Notes: generated by a model not told the origin, from the letters alone. Counted from the first letter of the stretch, positions 20,401 through 30,102 are shown. The stretch is DNA of 64,000 nt from Mucilaginibacter yixingensis (GCF_041080815.1 NZ_CP160205.1:2108001-2172000); one strand, 5' to 3'. Numbers and translations: made by a program.

Positions 20401-21911
20401 GAGCTCAGACCATTTTCAGGATAATTAAGGATCTGAACATTTGCTCTTTTTCCTGATTTTAAGACGTATAAGCCGCCGGAACGTGTAGCTACCCAAAGCC
20501 GAGCATAGCGATCTGTGGCAACGGCGCGCACTTCGTTATCTGTGCGTTTAACGCTGTTGGGCACAAACAGTTGTTGATTAAAGCTGCTTTTTTCAACAAC
20601 TATTTTATTGATGCCGCGGTCATCGGTACCCAGCCACAATACGCCTGACGGATCTTTATAAAAGAAACCAACGATATTTGAAAAGCGCTTGGTGGGGCTA
20701 CCCGGTTTGTTATAAAAATAATCAATAACATCTTTGGCTTTATCATAATAACCAAAGCCCCCTTTTGACATGCTTACCCATGTTAAGCCCGAGCGATCTT
20801 CCATTACCCGGAAATAATGAGAGGTGTTATCGTAATCTCCGTCAGTTTCTTGTGTAAAAAACTTGAAGCGATGATTGGAGGGATCAAATTTCAGCACCCC
20901 GCTATTCTCTGGCTCAATCCATAACAACCCACTTTTGTCTTCATACATTCTGTTCAGTCCGCCAGACTGGGGGCTATGGTAAATAGTTGTTTGTAAAGAA
21001 AACCGGTCAATTAGTAGCAGATCTCCGGCTTTAGTAGTGGCATAAATGATGTTTCCTTTACTTGATGGTACTAATTTATTGATACCCGACGAGGCAATTT
21101 TTAATCGCTGGATCTGGAGCGTTCTTTTATCATAATAAAACAGTTCACCGGTTTTGGAGGCTAGCCAGATACGTTCCGGAGTTTCCCTGAGGGAGGTAAT
21201 ACCGGCAATTTTATAGTTTGTAAAATTTTGATCTGTTTGATAACCGCCGGGCGTAACACGCAGAATGCATAAACCACCCGCTGTAGTGATCCATAAGTTG
21301 GAAGACCTATCCTCAAAAAAGTTGTTTATTTCATTTGATGGCAGTTGATAACCTGTTTTGGCATGTGTGTTAAACCACTTGTATTCCAAATGGGGGGCAT
21401 CTGGTTTAGCAATCTGGAAAATACCACTATGTGGAGTTGCCAGCCAGATTTGTCCTGATTTGGTCAAATAGATATGCTTAAAGGTAGTGGAAGAATCACT
21501 TGCATTGATTTTTACTTCAAAGCGGAAAAATTCTTCTTTCTTCTTGTTGAACCGGTAAATACGATCGTCATAGGCGCGGAGCCAAAGGTCGCCTGCTTTG
21601 TCTTCTACAATTTCCTGAATCCGGTTGCTTTGCAGATTACTGGTATCACCGGGTTGTGATTTGTATACCAAAAAATTATGACCGTCAAACCTGTTCAGTC
21701 CGTTCCAGGTGCCAAACCACATAAAACCTTCATGGTCTTTAAAAATACAGCTGATCCTGTTATGAGAAAGTCCATCTGCCGTAGAGTAGTGGGTGATTTT
21801 GAAATTCAGCTGCCCAAAAACGTTTAATGAGAAAAGCAATATTGCCAGAAAGGCAACTCCCGATTTAATCTGTATGCTGTTAGTATTTGCTTTGATTTTC
21901 TCTATAAACAT
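17499..21911 (-). CDS. Hybrid two-component system sensor/regulator (HTCS)
   Basis: A 1470-residue one-protein two-component system that senses a glycan breakdown product in the periplasm and activates a polysaccharide locus. In order: signal/N-terminal membrane segment (about 17-34); a double beta-propeller of 'W-x-G-T' repeats to about residue 780; a Y_Y_Y domain ('YSYRLRNFDDEW') near 840; a membrane segment around 905-925 ('AYLIYLVILLSIAE'); a HisKA domain with phospho-acceptor His in 'NISHELRTPLTL' near 957; an ATPase domain ('NLLSNAFKYS', 'DEGTGVPEAQL', 'GTGIGLSVAK'); a receiver domain with Asp in 'DLIISDIMMPEMDG' near 1262; and an AraC-type HTH ending 'YYKLTPTEYIK'. It precedes SusC/SusD on the same strand and is the likely activator of them. 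All key residues are present. Confidence 0.97.
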   Translation of the reverse strand: MFIEKIKANTNSIQIKSGVAFLAILLFSLNVFGQLNFKITHYSTADGLSHNRISCIFKDHEGFMWFGTWNGLNRFDGHNFLVYKSQPGDTSNLQSNRIQEIVEDKAGDLWLRAYDDRIYRFNKKKEEFFRFEVKINASDSSTTFKHIYLTKSGQIWLATPHSGIFQIAKPDAPHLEYKWFNTHAKTGYQLPSNEINNFFEDRSSNLWITTAGGLCILRVTPGGYQTDQNFTNYKIAGITSLRETPERIWLASKTGELFYYDKRTLQIQRLKIASSGINKLVPSSKGNIIYATTKAGDLLLIDRFSLQTTIYHSPQSGGLNRMYEDKSGLLWIEPENSGVLKFDPSNHRFKFFTQETDGDYDNTSHYFRVMEDRSGLTWVSMSKGGFGYYDKAKDVIDYFYNKPGSPTKRFSNIVGFFYKDPSGVLWLGTDDRGINKIVVEKSSFNQQLFVPNSVKRTDNEVRAVATDRYARLWVATRSGGLYVLKSGKRANVQILNYPENGLSSIYKIIEANNGVIWIGTKANGLYAAAPLDHYGNKYQLTRYIADKNTPTAISSNVVYDIVEDRFNRIWLGSYGSGLSLMPGGTGASVTFININGFKHYPKAAFRKIRSMELDNAGRLWIGTTDGLLVSDILSQNVTDTHFKTYRKVIGDPKSLSYNDIQYIYQASDGRMWIGTAGGGLNLAVGADPMQHLDFKAYTTANGLPSDFILSCSEDRKGRLWIATESGLSCLTSANGTAKNFDSIDGLTGNGFSEATALTLTDGRIAFGSLNGLISFDPDKVQPKKEKTRMVFTSLEVNNSEIRPNDGSRILINDINHTDTLRLKHYQNIIAIEYTALDFRSDNQLEYSYRLRNFDDEWHMNKNSRKVIYTNLPPGEYQLEVKCHNGYLFEETPYKALTIIISPPWWKTWWAYLIYLVILLSIAETGRRIAVTMLRLRQRAAVEKRVADLKMTFFTNISHELRTPLTLIINPIEAIYKNEKLSGQATGYIRVIRKNAKRMMFFINQLLELRKVQSGMGTLQPTQVEIVSFVHQIGDYFKEAATEKQIDFKVVANAASRTVWIDHEKIDIVLYNLLSNAFKYSPKHKKITVQLNLTDQDQIQIAVIDEGTGVPEAQLTDIFQLYYEVADQSASSVKGTGIGLSVAKEFIELHQGKIFATNNPTGGLTVTVVLPANANPPDELNVIPANQSIDQPLEERPPVQEAEPASAANHQQQPLVLVVEDSADLRSFLQLQLSRQYRVITAQHGAEGLQLAAEMMPDLIISDIMMPEMDGITMLDRLKKDIKTSHIPVILLSARASIESQIEGLKYGADYYIAKPFNNEFLQEAAANVIARRRQLFGQLLSGENPFKNTSATEPTLTLQDEQFMQKIIQFVNERMIETDFNIEDVAQSLHMSRSSFYRKFSSLSTQAPVEFVREMRLKRAGELLDSGAHTVTEVAFAVGFNSSRYFATCFKEYYKLTPTEYIKRPATKGK

Positions 21912-22291
21912 TTGGCACGCGGTTTAAAATATGGCATCCAACTGGTATGGCGTCCAAAGTAGCAAGAATACCGTTTAGAAAGCAAACGTATTACTATAAA
22001 TTTCCATGCGAATATCTGTAAACGAGCGGCAAAAGATCATGCTGGAATTAGCCGCTGGTTTGGCTAGTCGGTTGAGCTACATGTTGAGCGTAAAAAACTA
22101 TTGAACGGTGAAGTTAAAACCATTGTGGTGAAGGTATCTAAATGCAAAGATGGCTTTAGATCGCTCGATACCTTATTTATGGTTGGTAGCCGCCACATTA
22201 TCACAAAGTATCGTAACCGTGATAAGTGATACCTGCAAATTTTATAGTGCCAGCGAAGGTATAGCTTCTTACGCGCCGTTTCTCCCAACTG
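21912..22291. other. Intergenic region upstream of the HTCS gene
   Basis: 380 bases between the start of the HTCS gene and the 3' end of an AraC gene, both on the minus strand. It should hold the HTCS promoter. Open frames here have no recognisable protein features and I call no gene. Confidence 0.4.
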
Positions 22292-23185
22292 TCAATTCAA
22301 CGCCCGGTATTCCTGTGGGGTATAGCCCACTTTTTGTTTAAACAGGCGGGTGAAATGCTGCGGATATTTGAATCCCAGTTCATAGGCGATTTCGCTCAGC
22401 GAACGCTTCGGATCAAAAATGCGCTCTTTGGCCATATCCATAACCTTGGCCTGGATATAGTCTAGTGCCGGACGACCGGTTTCCTTTTTGACGAGGTCGC
22501 CAAAATAGTTGGCAGAGAGGTGAAGCTGTTCGGCGCAATAAGCCACGGTCGGCAAACCGTTCAGCTGCGGTTTATCCGAATCGAAATAAGTGTTCAATAA
22601 GCCCTCAAAACGCTCCAGGATGCCCTTGTTGGCCACTTCCCGGGTAACAAACTGGCGGTCGTAAAAGCGGGTGCAGTAGTTCAGCAATAGTTCAATATTG
22701 TTGACGATCAGGGTTTTGCTATGCTTGTCCACCGGGTGCTGCAATTCCGTTTCAATATGATCCAGACAATCAAAGATGACCCTCCTTTCGCTTTCCGATA
22801 AGTGCAGGGCTTCGTGCGCCTCATAAGAAAAGAAACTGTACTCCTGGATATGCCTACCCAGTGCCGTACCTCGGATAAAGTCTGGATGAAAGACCAGCGC
22901 TTTACCCTTTGGCTGAAAATACTCCTCGTTTTCGATACCGATCACCTGGCCTGGTCCGAGAAACACCAGCGTGCCTTCCTCATAATCATAATAGTTGCAG
23001 CCGTAACGCAGGTTGCCGCATTTGACTTCCTTGAAATAGATTGTATAAAATGCAAAACGCTGCCGGCTATGGCTGCGTGGTGCAGCTTTAGACATATCGA
23101 TCACGCTTACCAAAGGGTGAGCTGTTTCGTTATTGTTGAACTGATTATACTGCCCTACGGTATCAAAGCTGGTTACGTTTTCCAT
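22292..23185 (-). CDS. AraC-family transcriptional regulator (paralog A)
   Basis: A 297-residue regulator counted from the ATG directly after an in-frame GTG. The N-terminal cupin-like half has 'FYTIYFKEVKCGNLRYGCNY' and 'GTLVFLGPGQVI'. The C-terminal double HTH has 'YCAEQLHLSANYFGDLVKKE' and 'IAYELGFKYPQHFTRLFKQK', ending 'GYTPQEYRALN'. It is divergent from the aldo/keto reductase gene (154 bases apart), as expected for a regulator of that redox set. It is clearly similar along its length to the regulator at 28207-29118. Confidence 0.92.
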   Translation of the reverse strand: MENVTSFDTVGQYNQFNNNETAHPLVSVIDMSKAAPRSHSRQRFAFYTIYFKEVKCGNLRYGCNYYDYEEGTLVFLGPGQVIGIENEEYFQPKGKALVFHPDFIRGTALGRHIQEYSFFSYEAHEALHLSESERRVIFDCLDHIETELQHPVDKHSKTLIVNNIELLLNYCTRFYDRQFVTREVANKGILERFEGLLNTYFDSDKPQLNGLPTVAYCAEQLHLSANYFGDLVKKETGRPALDYIQAKVMDMAKERIFDPKRSLSEIAYELGFKYPQHFTRLFKQKVGYTPQEYRALN

Positions 23186-23299
23186 CACATTTTTGTTTAA
23201 CTAATCAAATTTAAGCATTGCCCGGTCGAAATTTACCCTATCAGTAAAACTGGTAAGTAATACCGTGTTCTGTATAAGCGTCGGTTCAGATTTTGACCT

Positions 23300-23307
23300 G
23301 ACCTTTG
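23300..23307 (+). promoter_or_regulatory. Possible -7 promoter box (GACCTTTG) of the aldo/keto reductase operon
   Basis: GACCTTTG followed by TATCATC resembles the Bacteroidota -7 box TAnnTTTG with one mismatch. It would place the transcript start about 25 bases before the ATG at 23339. No convincing -33 TTG was found at the right spacing, so this is weak. Confidence 0.35.
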
Positions 23308-23338
23308 TATCATCATTGATCACGTAACAAAAAATTAA

Positions 23339-24319
<981 letters not shown>

Positions 24320-24335
24320 TTAAAAAATTAAACTC

Positions 24336-25079
24336 ATGGAAAATATACAAGGAAAAATCATTGTCATCACCGGCGCCAGCAGTGGCCTGGGGGAAGCTAC
24401 GGCCCGGCACCTGGCAGCAGCAGGCGCTACCGTGGTCCTTGGCGCGCGTCGCACCGACCGCATCGAACAACTAGCCCGGGAAATCAATAACCAGGGCGGC
24501 AAAGCACTGGCGCTGCAAACCGATGTTACTGATGCGGTACAGGTCAAAGTGCTGGTTGATACCGCGGTAAAGGAATTCGGCCGCATCGATGTACTGATTA
24601 ATAATGCCGGCCTGATGCCGCAATCCCCGCTTGACCGTTATAAAATTGACGAATGGGACCGCATGATTGATGTGAACATTAAAGGCGTGTTATATGGCAT
24701 CGCCGCTGCTTTACCGCATATGCAACAACAAAAGGCCGGGCATATCATCAACGTATCGTCTGTAGCCGGCCATAAGGTACGTGCAGGCGGTGCGGTTTAT
24801 GCGGCAACCAAGCATGCCGTACGGGTGATCTCTGAAGGTTTGCGCGAGGAAGTGAAACCCTATGGCCTGCGCACCACCATTATTTCGCTAGGTGCCGTGG
24901 ATACCGAACTGCCCAACTCGATCAGTGAACCGGATATTGCACAGGGTTTCCAGGAATTTTACCAGAACTATGCGATCCCGGCAGATTCATTTGCCCGCGT
25001 GGTAGCTTTTGCGATTAGCCAGCCGGCAGAAGTCGATGTGAATGAGATCTTATACCGTCCAACCCAACAAGTATACTAA
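24336..25079 (+). CDS. Short-chain dehydrogenase/reductase (SDR)
   Basis: A 247-residue classical SDR. The cofactor motif '[16 protein letters not shown]' is near residue 12, 'NNAG' near 88, the catalytic Ser in '[10 protein letters not shown]' and the 'Y-x-x-x-K' pair in 'VYAATKHAV'. The residue pattern 'GARRTDRIE' after strand two suggests preference for NADP(H). It lies in the AKR-SDR-cupin operon, one base before the cupin start. Confidence 0.94.
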   Translation: MENIQGKIIVITGASSGLGEATARHLAAAGATVVLGARRTDRIEQLAREINNQGGKALALQTDVTDAVQVKVLVDTAVKEFGRIDVLINNAGLMPQSPLDRYKIDEWDRMIDVNIKGVLYGIAAALPHMQQQKAGHIINVSSVAGHKVRAGGAVYAATKHAVRVISEGLREEVKPYGLRTTIISLGAVDTELPNSISEPDIAQGFQEFYQNYAIPADSFARVVAFAISQPAEVDVNEILYRPTQQVY

Positions 25080-25080
25080 G

Positions 25081-25476
25081 ATGGAAATTACCAGAATAGC
25101 CAGCAAGCCGTCGGTCAAGGGGCCGGCGGACTGGTTTACCGGCCAGGTCCGGATAGACCCTTTGTTTGATGCCAATGAGGCCCGTCGAGGTGCTTCGGCC
25201 ACTGTTACCTTTGAGCCCGGCGCGCGTACCGCCTGGCATACCCACCCGCTGGGCCAGACGCTGATCATTGTATCGGGTTTAGGCTGGGTACAGCGCCAAG
25301 GTGGGCCGGTGGAAGAGGTCCGGCCGGGTGATGTAGTCTGGTTTGCACCTCATGAAAAGCATTGGCACGGGGCTTCATCCACCAATGGGATGAGCCATAT
25401 CGCCATACAGGAAAATCTGGATGGAAAAGTAGTTGACTGGCTGGAACACGTCAGCGACGCACAATATCAGCGGTAA
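25081..25476 (+). CDS. Small cupin-domain protein
   Basis: A 131-residue single-domain cupin. The start at 25081, one base after the SDR stop, is preferred over an ATG at 25042 that would overlap the SDR by 38 bases. '[20 protein letters not shown]' gives the two metal-binding histidines of cupin motif 1, and '[20 protein letters not shown]' gives motif 2 with its histidine. Relatives are often annotated as quercetin-dioxygenase-like or carboxymuconolactone-associated cupins. Together with AKR and SDR it suggests a small detoxification or aromatic/carbonyl modification operon; the reaction is not known. Confidence 0.9.
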   Translation: MEITRIASKPSVKGPADWFTGQVRIDPLFDANEARRGASATVTFEPGARTAWHTHPLGQTLIIVSGLGWVQRQGGPVEEVRPGDVVWFAPHEKHWHGASSTNGMSHIAIQENLDGKVVDWLEHVSDAQYQR

Positions 25477-25792
25477 TAAAATCGCAACCTTTTCAGCTGC
25501 ACGCTCTTCGCAGTCGGTTTAGCATCTCCCGCTGTGCGCCCTGATCGTTGGCTCTCAGCAGGAGATCGTATTCCGGTCCACGAAAATGAAGCCTCTCTCT
25601 TAACCGATGGAGAGTTAAGAACTATTTATAAAAAAGACGTCTGGATACAATTGATCAGTTGCAGCATTGCCAGATAGGATCCTGACCGAGCGTTTGTCGC
25701 AGCCATCAGGGTGCCGCGTTTATGGTTACTTCGGTTGCACGAATATTAGGCGAACTAACGGGTAGTATAGCGGTTTTTTTAAAGAACTACGG
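25477..25792. other. Intergenic region between cupin and pepsin-like genes
   Basis: 316 bases between convergent genes. A plus-strand frame remains open for about 55 codons up to a TAG near 25674 but has no start codon or recognised motif, so I do not call a gene. I see no clear terminator. Confidence 0.35.
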
Positions 25793-26911
25793 CTAATTAT
25801 TTTTTAACCCTAACTGATGGCCTGTATAGTTGAGCAGGTATTCATTATTCAGAAAATATTCGAGGCTGACAATGGAAACATCGGTCCCGGAATAAGATGT
25901 CTTCTCTACATAGCTTAAGTAATCTGAGGCTGTAGTTGTAAACCCATAATTGAAGTTGCTGCCAGTTAAAACAGACAAACTGGTGCCTGTGGGCAACAAA
26001 GTGATATTTTTGGTGGCCGTTGGGTCTTCCAGGTAGTTATAGGGCTCTGTGCCTGTATCAAATACGGTATAAGCGGCTGTCACTGATTTGCTGCCATAGG
26101 TAAAACTGGAAGGAATGATTACCGGATACCCGTAATTTTGATAAGCGCTGAGTGTGTGCATGGTAAAACCAGCCGAGGTTAAATCATTATCGGTCAATCC
26201 TACAGAAAGCACCCCGGCTACGTAGTTACCCGCATTAGAAAAGTTACCAGTTCCCAATGCGGCCATTTTAAAACCTCTGGTTAGACCGGTTCCCGGATCA
26301 AAATAACTGAAGGGACTGCTAACATAGGCGCCATTACTAAACACAACATCATACTCAGAATCTACACCAAAAATATCGAAGGCGCCCGTAGCCTCTATCT
26401 TCCCTGAATTATCTACACCTTTATAATAGAGTAAAAAAGGCACGCGTTTGATGGTAATGGTGCCATCATGATCGCCAACGGTAATAGCTGCATAAGCCAG
26501 GTTGCCGTACACAGTTTCTGTGGTGCTGTTATCCGCACCATAGCTGATACTTGATTTTTGACTGGTGATTGTGATGCCATTCACAACAGTTGAGTCACCC
26601 GTAAAGTTAAAGCCGCTGGTGCTGATCATGGTTGCCGGCAAAACTTCGTGCGCATCAATCACCATGCCCCCAGAGCCGGTATCAAACAGCAGGTATTGGT
26701 TAACGGTCTGGGTGCCTATTTTGGGTACCGCAATGTACAGTTGTTTGTAGATTGATGAATCTGCTTCATACAAACCCAGCTTAGTTGGGCTGATGGTAGG
26801 CACAGAAGTAATCATAGCCGAAGTATCAGCGCTGTTCTTTTTACAGGAAACCAGCAGAGCAGATAGTAATGAGCACATCGCTGCTGCTAAAAGGTAATAT
26901 TTTACTTTCAT
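25793..26911 (-). CDS. Pepsin-like (bilobal aspartic protease) lipoprotein
   Basis: A 372-residue predicted lipoprotein: signal peptide ending 'LLVSC' with Cys23 as lipid site. Two aspartic-protease active-site motifs are visible, 'YLLFDTGSGG' (Asp77) and 'YTVFDTGTEP' (Asp285), about 208 residues apart as in two-lobed pepsins. Between them 'ISYGADNST' (Tyr124-Gly125) sits where the pepsin flap lies, and 'GVLSVGL' resembles the 'GILGLG' strand. The end, 'SLEYFLNNEYLLNYTGHQLG', resembles the pepsin 'FL-R-N-Y-Y-V-V-F-D-x-x-N-x-x-I-G' tail. I infer an active surface or periplasmic protease. It has no operon partner on its strand; the small His-rich peptide gene lies 88 bases upstream. Confidence 0.7.
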   Translation of the reverse strand: MKVKYYLLAAAMCSLLSALLVSCKKNSADTSAMITSVPTISPTKLGLYEADSSIYKQLYIAVPKIGTQTVNQYLLFDTGSGGMVIDAHEVLPATMISTSGFNFTGDSTVVNGITITSQKSSISYGADNSTTETVYGNLAYAAITVGDHDGTITIKRVPFLLYYKGVDNSGKIEATGAFDIFGVDSEYDVVFSNGAYVSSPFSYFDPGTGLTRGFKMAALGTGNFSNAGNYVAGVLSVGLTDNDLTSAGFTMHTLSAYQNYGYPVIIPSSFTYGSKSVTAAYTVFDTGTEPYNYLEDPTATKNITLLPTGTSLSVLTGSNFNYGFTTTASDYLSYVEKTSYSGTDVSIVSLEYFLNNEYLLNYTGHQLGLKNN

Positions 26912-27379
26912 GCGGATTCATCATTAAGTTAAATCAATTAGGGAAGCTGTCGCTATAAGATAGGGGGAATTGCCGACGGCGGTTACGCAATGGTTGCAAC
27001 TACTTTTTATGATGATGATGCACCACACGATGACGGTTAAAATGGATTGCTTTATTGCGAACCATCTGGGCCATAGCAATATTCAGGTTACCCAGAACCA
27101 GTAAAATGATGCCGGTTATCTTTAAAGTTTTCATATGCTATCAGGTTAAATAATTGGTTAGAGAACGACAAAAGCTGTATATCATTGTGTTAGCAGAGCC
27201 GGTTGTCGGCGAATAAGGAAAATGTGTCGACGAAAACTGCTTGCGCCTGTGTGTCGGCTTGCCCTGGTCGGATGAACTGGAGGCGCGTTTAAAGCCGGTT
27301 GGCAGGCCATCTGTGAAATGTATCCATCCTGCCGTGAAATGTATCCGTGCATGCGGGGATAAGCACGCAACTTTGGGGT
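26912..27379. other. Intergenic region holding one small ORF
   Basis: 468 bases between the pepsin-like gene and a divergent SDR gene. It contains the 44-residue secreted peptide ORF at 27000-27134, described separately. The part 27140-27379 shows nothing else I can support beyond the promoter space for the SDR gene. Confidence 0.4.
27000..27134 (-). CDS. Tiny secreted His-rich basic peptide
   Basis: A 44-codon frame, ATG to TAG. The first 23 residues are a good signal peptide (MKTLKITGIILLVLGNLNIA, then M-A-Q), with cleavage likely after M-A. The mature part would be about 22 residues, basic, with 'NRHRVVHHHHKK' at its end. No homology is known to me. The clean signal peptide and sensible codon use argue for a real gene; the length argues for caution. 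It lies upstream of the pepsin-like lipoprotein gene on the same strand, 88 bases away. Possible roles are metal binding or a membrane-active peptide, both speculative. Confidence 0.5.
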   Translation of the reverse strand: MKTLKITGIILLVLGNLNIAMAQMVRNKAIHFNRHRVVHHHHKK

Positions 27380-28192
27380 ATGAAAAACACGATATTAATT
27401 ACCGGCGCTTCTTCAGGGTTTGGAAGAGCAGCCGTCAAACTATTTCAAGAACAAGGCTGGAACGTGGTGGCAACAATGCGTAGCCCTGAAAAGGAAGAGA
27501 CGCTTCGCGGGTTGGAAAATGTGGCCCTGGTGCGTTTGGATGTGACCAATCCGGAGAGTATTCGGGAGGCCGTAGCGGAAGCTACCAGCAGGTTTGGCCG
27601 GATAGATGTATTGGTGAATAACGCAGGTTATGGTACGCTGGGTGCACTGGAAGCGGCTACAGCAGAGGTGATTCGCCGGCAGTTGGATACCAATCTTATC
27701 GGGGTGATCCAGGTGACCCAGGCAGTGCTGCCGGTGATGCGAGCGCAACGTGCGGGTGTTATTATTAACGTATCTTCTGTTGGCGGGCGGGCCACTTTTC
27801 CGTTTTCATCTTTGTATCACGCCACTAAATTTGCGGTGGAGGGGCTAACCGAATCACTGCAATATGAGCTGAACCCCTTAGGCATCCGTTTAAAGATTGT
27901 GGAACCAGGTGGTTATAAAACTGATTTTGTGAGCCGTTCGATGGACTATTTTGGTGCCGGTGGCATTGCAGACTATCAGCAAGCTTTTGACCGCTTTGCG
28001 GGCAAGCTGGAAACCTGGCCTTTGTCTGAAAACATTGGTGAAGTGGCCGATGCGATTTTTAGAGCGGCTACAGACGGTACAGAGCAACTGCGTTATCCGA
28101 CAGATATACATGGCCAGCAGTTACTTGAGGCCCGACAACAAATGGACGATGTAGCTTTTAAACAACTGATGATTACCCAAACACTCGATTAA
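27380..28192 (+). CDS. Short-chain dehydrogenase/reductase (SDR)
   Basis: A 270-residue classical SDR from the ATG at 27380, where the protein starts 'MKNTILITGASSGFGRAAV'; an upstream in-frame ATG at 27347 would add eleven unlikely residues. The motifs are 'TGASSGFG', 'NNAGYG', 'INVSSVGG' and 'YHATKFAVEG'. This arrangement, with a C-terminal 'ADAIFRAATDGTEQLRYP', is that of the SDR group annotated as oxidoreductases near AraC genes. It lies 14 bases before an AraC gene on the same strand. Confidence 0.93.
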   Translation: MKNTILITGASSGFGRAAVKLFQEQGWNVVATMRSPEKEETLRGLENVALVRLDVTNPESIREAVAEATSRFGRIDVLVNNAGYGTLGALEAATAEVIRRQLDTNLIGVIQVTQAVLPVMRAQRAGVIINVSSVGGRATFPFSSLYHATKFAVEGLTESLQYELNPLGIRLKIVEPGGYKTDFVSRSMDYFGAGGIADYQQAFDRFAGKLETWPLSENIGEVADAIFRAATDGTEQLRYPTDIHGQQLLEARQQMDDVAFKQLMITQTLD

Positions 28193-28206
28193 CCGTATCT
28201 TTAGTT

Positions 28207-29118
28207 ATGCAAAAGCCGGACAGGTTTCACCATTTTGAATCGATCAGCGAACTGAACCGTTTCCTCCAGGTCCCGGAACCACGGCACCCGCTGGTGAGCG
28301 TGATTCCCGATCATACCAATTTTTATGCGCTGCGGCCGCGTGAAGCGGTAGTATACCGGTTCGGCTTTTACACTATTTCCTGCAAACAGCTGAAGGGGCA
28401 GCTAAAATATGGCCGCGGACATTATGATTTCAGCGGGGGCTCGCTGTTGTTTACTGCGCCCAACCAGTTGATCTCTACAGGCCCGGATGCCGTTGTAGAC
28501 GAGGGTTGGGCACTGTTTATCCATCCTGATCTGCTTTACGGTACGCCCCTGGCCAAACGGATGCAAGATTATCATTTCTTTCATTACGAAGTGAATGAAG
28601 CGCTACACGTATCTGATGAGGAAAAAGCTTTGCTTAAAGACTGCATTGATAAGATTGACCGTGAATGCCGGCTGGGGACCGACAAACATACCCAGCGACT
28701 GCTGGTGACGAATATTGAATTGCTGCTAAACTACTGCGATCGCTTTTACGACCGGCAATTTTATACCCGCGCCAAGGTTAATGCAGATGTGATACAACGT
28801 TTTGAGCAATTGCTGAAAGCTTATTTCGCAGAGGAAACGCTGATTGATAAAGGATTGCCCAATGTTAGCTACTTTGCAGATCAGCTCCATCTGTCTCCAA
28901 ATTATCTGGCAGACCTGCTGCAGCGCTTTACAGGCAAAACTACCATAGAGCATATTCACCTGGAAATGATTGACCGGGCAAAGGATCTGTTATGGGGCAG
29001 CCCGGAAACAGTCAGCGAGATTGCCTATCGGCTGGGCTTTGAGCATCCCTCACATTTTGCCCGGGTGTTTCGCGCCAAAACAGGACACTCGCCCACAAGC
29101 TACCGGCAACTGAACTGA
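28207..29118 (+). CDS. AraC-family transcriptional regulator (paralog B)
   Basis: A 303-residue regulator. It shares with the regulator at 22292-23185 the blocks 'HPLVSVI', 'NIELLLNYC-x-RFYDRQF' and the HTH 'ADQLHLSPNYLADLLQRF'. The final HTH is 'IAYRLGFEHPSHFARVFRAK', ending 'GHSPTSYRQLN'. It is cotranscribed with the SDR gene just upstream and may regulate it. The two paralogs frame the set of redox genes. Confidence 0.92.
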   Translation: MQKPDRFHHFESISELNRFLQVPEPRHPLVSVIPDHTNFYALRPREAVVYRFGFYTISCKQLKGQLKYGRGHYDFSGGSLLFTAPNQLISTGPDAVVDEGWALFIHPDLLYGTPLAKRMQDYHFFHYEVNEALHVSDEEKALLKDCIDKIDRECRLGTDKHTQRLLVTNIELLLNYCDRFYDRQFYTRAKVNADVIQRFEQLLKAYFAEETLIDKGLPNVSYFADQLHLSPNYLADLLQRFTGKTTIEHIHLEMIDRAKDLLWGSPETVSEIAYRLGFEHPSHFARVFRAKTGHSPTSYRQLN

Positions 29119-29184
29119 GGTATGCGGTTTGATGGGTTCTGTCTCACCATTTTATTCCAGTTGACGGCTGCCGCAGCCTTTGGC

Positions 29185-30096
29185 CTATTGGTTCTTTATG
29201 TATCTTTTTAATTCGGATGCAATGACCGCGGAGTATTTTTTTGCCCCGGTTTCATTAAGGTGGCCAAAGTCATAGTAAACTTCAGGATGCCCGGTAAATC
29301 CAGCTAAGTTATAGTGGTTGATAAAAGGAATATGATTTTTTCTTGCAATGCTATCGGGGATATCCACAATATGGTTTTTCTCTACTGCATAGAAAGGAGA
29401 AAACAAGAAGATCAGCTGGATGTGTTTTTCCTTACACTTATCAATAAAAGCTTGCAGGTAATGTATCTTAGCACTATCTGCAGCAAACGGAAATCTCTCT
29501 GGCGTGATCTTGAAGGTGGTATCCAGCTTACCATATAGAGGCTTAAACCCTTTATCTGATGCCAATGTTCTTGTACTTAAATTGCCCGCTACAATGTTGG
29601 CAAACTGGCTGTTATAGCGGTATAGTTCAAAAATTTCGCTTTTATAGTATAACCCGGCTACTTTCAACACTTCATCGCAACCTGGGCTGATATTAATATA
29701 AGGCGTAAGGCTGCCTGTTATAGCTGTTTGCGAAAAAGGTGTTGCCAGATAATCTATAGGATGTACTTCCAGGCAAATGGTTTTTGGGGTATATCTTTCC
29801 AGAATATTGCAAAGCAACCCGTATTGAAAATAAATATTGCGCAATCCCCATAACCCGGCGTTATATACCGGTGTTTTTAACGTGTCCTGAATAATTGACG
29901 GTACATAATGATGATGGCACCTGGAGCTACCCATAAAAATTACCGGAGCATTCATTTGATAGGTAACGGCGTTAAGCTTATACTCGTCTGTTGTTGTGGT
30001 GGTTTTAAATAACGCTTTAACTACCAGAGAAAAAGCGCGGTCGGCCGCCAGTATAATCAATAGTATGGTAAGTACTTTTATTAAGAAGGTTTTCAT
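29185..30096 (-). CDS. SGNH-fold membrane-anchored protein partnered with MBOAT
   Basis: A 303-residue protein with an N-terminal membrane segment (about 4-30) and a periplasmic SGNH-like domain. 'VIFMGSSRCHHHYVP' looks like the first SGNH block with the Ser, and 'VYYDFGHLNETGAKKYS' provides the Asp-x-x-His of the last block. It lies six bases after the MBOAT gene, the arrangement seen for AlgI/AlgJ- or DltB/DltD-like acyl-transfer pairs. The expected job is to accept an acyl group handed across the membrane and place it on a polymer. The polymer is not identified; the C-terminus of the minus-strand pair is convergent with an AraC gene. Confidence 0.72.
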   Translation of the reverse strand: MKTFLIKVLTILLIILAADRAFSLVVKALFKTTTTTDEYKLNAVTYQMNAPVIFMGSSRCHHHYVPSIIQDTLKTPVYNAGLWGLRNIYFQYGLLCNILERYTPKTICLEVHPIDYLATPFSQTAITGSLTPYINISPGCDEVLKVAGLYYKSEIFELYRYNSQFANIVAGNLSTRTLASDKGFKPLYGKLDTTFKITPERFPFAADSAKIHYLQAFIDKCKEKHIQLIFLFSPFYAVEKNHIVDIPDSIARKNHIPFINHYNLAGFTGHPEVYYDFGHLNETGAKKYSAVIASELKRYIKNQ

Positions 30097-30102
30097 CCCC
30101 GG

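Noticed and set aside
22064..22288. A 74-residue minus-strand open frame upstream of the HTCS gene
   Set aside because: Odd composition with no motif, and it sits in the space expected for the HTCS promoter.
25520..25676. Open plus-strand frame of about 55 codons after the cupin gene
   Set aside because: No start codon and no known motif; length is not unusual by chance.
27182..27370. A 62-residue minus-strand open frame before the SDR gene
   Set aside because: Low-complexity-looking sequence without motif; overlaps the expected SDR promoter region.
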